Of a stretch of 64,000 nucleotides of DNA, positions 63,224 through 64,000 are shown piece by piece. The notes beneath the pieces were generated by a model that saw only the letters and a program-made list of their open reading frames with translations, did no database searches and was not told where the DNA came from. Position 1 is the first letter of the stretch, and each line of letters begins with the position of its first letter. Origin of the DNA: Candidatus Synechococcus calcipolaris G9 (GTDB taxonomy: Bacteria > Cyanobacteriota > Cyanobacteriia > Thermosynechococcales > Thermosynechococcaceae); contig NZ_JAKKUT010000005.1 in NCBI RefSeq assembly GCF_029582805.1, positions 124,001 to 188,000 on the forward strand, given 5' to 3'. The position numbers and the translations under genes were made by a program.

Positions 63224-64000
63224 TTATAACAACCCATCCATCAAGGTAAATAGGGTGGTCACCCGTGGGGTGATCTCCCCAGACTGGGCGATCGCGGTTT
63301 GAACTAATCCCCGCAGGGCAATGAGCTTAAAGCTATTTTCCACCGGAGCTTGGGCGATCGCCTCGGCCCCTGGAACATAGCCCATGGCCCCTAAATCCAA
63401 GAGGGCACTGCGCCGTAATTGCACATCCTCTGCCCTTAGGGCCGGCAGCAATCGCTCACCGTAGGAGTCATTTCCCGTCAACTGATACAGGGCCCGGGCC
63501 GCAGCAAACTCAATGCGTTCACAGTCATGGCCGAGGAACGGCTCAATATCTGCGATCGCCTGACGAGCGCCCAATTGCCCCAGACTTTCAATGATGGCTT
63601 CGTAGGGTTGTACCAGATGGGGACGACCGGGAACAAACTGGGCCACCTCAATGCCGCCGGCCAATAATTCCAACAGGGGAGTAATCCCTTGGGGATCAGC
63701 CAACTTACCGAGGGACTGGGCCGCCGCTTCCCGAACGTAATAATCCTCACAGTCTAGACAATGAATCAATGGCTCTACGGCCCGGAGATCTCCGAGCTTA
63801 CCGAGGGCCCGGGCCGCATTCCGCCGCAGAGGATAGCCTCCCAACGCCGTGCGATCGGATTCATCCCCTAGGGCAGCAATTAATGCCCCAACTGCGTCCC
63901 CCCGCTCCGATGGTGTGCCATCAGAGCCAAATTTACCCAGCCACCAAGCGGCATAGTAACGAAGACTGGTATCCTCGTGACTCAATTGTGCCGTCATTGC
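63224..64000 (-). CDS. cpcE: Phycocyanobilin lyase subunit CpcE, 5' partial
   Basis: 258 codons visible up to the window edge. HEAT repeats run throughout: LSHEDTSLRYYAAWWLGKFG, LRRNAARALGKLGDLRAVEPLIHCL, YVREAAAQSLGKLADPQGITPLLELL and YEAIIESLGQLG. CpcE is a partner of CpcF in the alpha-phycocyanin bilin lyase. The codon before the first visible Met is open, and in relatives residues precede this point, so the gene probably starts outside the window. The phycocyanin genes cpcB and cpcA would be expected upstream, beyond the right edge. Confidence 0.9.
   Translation of the reverse strand, partial: AMTAQLSHEDTSLRYYAAWWLGKFGSDGTPSERGDAVGALIAALGDESDRTALGGYPLRRNAARALGKLGDLRAVEPLIHCLDCEDYYVREAAAQSLGKLADPQGITPLLELLAGGIEVAQFVPGRPHLVQPYEAIIESLGQLGARQAIADIEPFLGHDCERIEFAAARALYQLTGNDSYGERLLPALRAEDVQLRRSALLDLGAMGYVPGAEAIAQAPVENSFKLIALRGLVQTAIAQSGEITPRVTTLFTLMDGLL

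Overview
The window is a stretch of a cyanobacterial chromosome. The octamer GCGATCGC (HIP1) and its core recur throughout on both strands. The genes are cyanobacterial: nblA, a cpcE-cpcF-cpcG phycobilisome block, an ftsQ-ftsZ pair, a PATAN/CheY/CheW/MCP/CheA phototaxis operon and many cyanobacterial conserved proteins. Three consecutive soluble-type cpcG genes after cpcF resemble the arrangement known from Thermosynechococcus and relatives, so I suggest a Thermosynechococcaceae-like unicellular cyanobacterium. That placement is inference. There is no rRNA, tRNA, insertion sequence, prophage or CRISPR array.

Layout. 0-8 kb: a kinase fusion cut by the left edge, a peroxiredoxin-glutaredoxin fusion, small conserved proteins, a single-domain response regulator, a secreted alpha/beta hydrolase, ilvN, an amino-acid-type ABC binding lipoprotein and rnhB. 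8.1-10.2 kb: an accessory islet with a small coiled-coil membrane protein, an AT-rich membrane protein, a GNAT acetyltransferase followed by an attC-like element, and a short ORF containing a CRISPR-repeat-like palindrome. 10.2-17.4 kb: a 1567-residue PAS/GAF/GGDEF/EAL protein, an ABC-2 permease, cutA and recF. 17.5-28.9 kb: rpsN, nblA, an ECF-type ATPase, a TPR protein, a LOG-like protein, purB, a giant AAA-like/WD40 protein, a RodZ-like protein and a pseudouridine synthase. 29-37.7 kb: a pixG-H-I-J-L operon on the minus strand with one extra CheW gene at its end. 38-47 kb: an MTHFR-like gene, a multi-spanning membrane protein, ftsZ, ftsQ, hisB and pnp. 47-53.5 kb: a GAF histidine kinase next to an OmpR-type regulator, a DUF2808-type exported protein, a GH10 xylanase-like lipoprotein and an ion channel with an RCK domain. 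53.5-60 kb: an SRPBCC protein, then exopolysaccharide genes (Wza-like, GT4, Wzc-like) ending in aroB. 60-64 kb: cpcE-cpcF-cpcG-cpcG-cpcG on the minus strand, with cpcE cut by the right edge.

How the genes work together. Several groups deal with light harvesting and light sensing. The cpc genes assemble and chromophorylate phycocyanin rods, and NblA starts phycobilisome breakdown. The pix operon is a complete receptor-CheW-CheA-CheY pathway for phototaxis, and its receptor carries two near-identical DXCF-type cyanobacteriochrome GAF domains. The Wza/GT4/Wzc block makes or exports surface polysaccharide, and the PAS/GAF/GGDEF/EAL protein is a predicted c-di-GMP enzyme, so this window may contribute several inputs to motility and surface behaviour.

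Most noteworthy: the tandem cyanobacteriochrome pair in PixJ, the attC-like element and orphan palindrome in the 9-10 kb islet, the GH10 lipoprotein in a phototroph, the non-canonical pore motif of the channel, and the altered Walker A of the Wzc-like protein. No single wholly new system stands out. The islet and the duplicated photoreceptor are the best candidates for follow-up.
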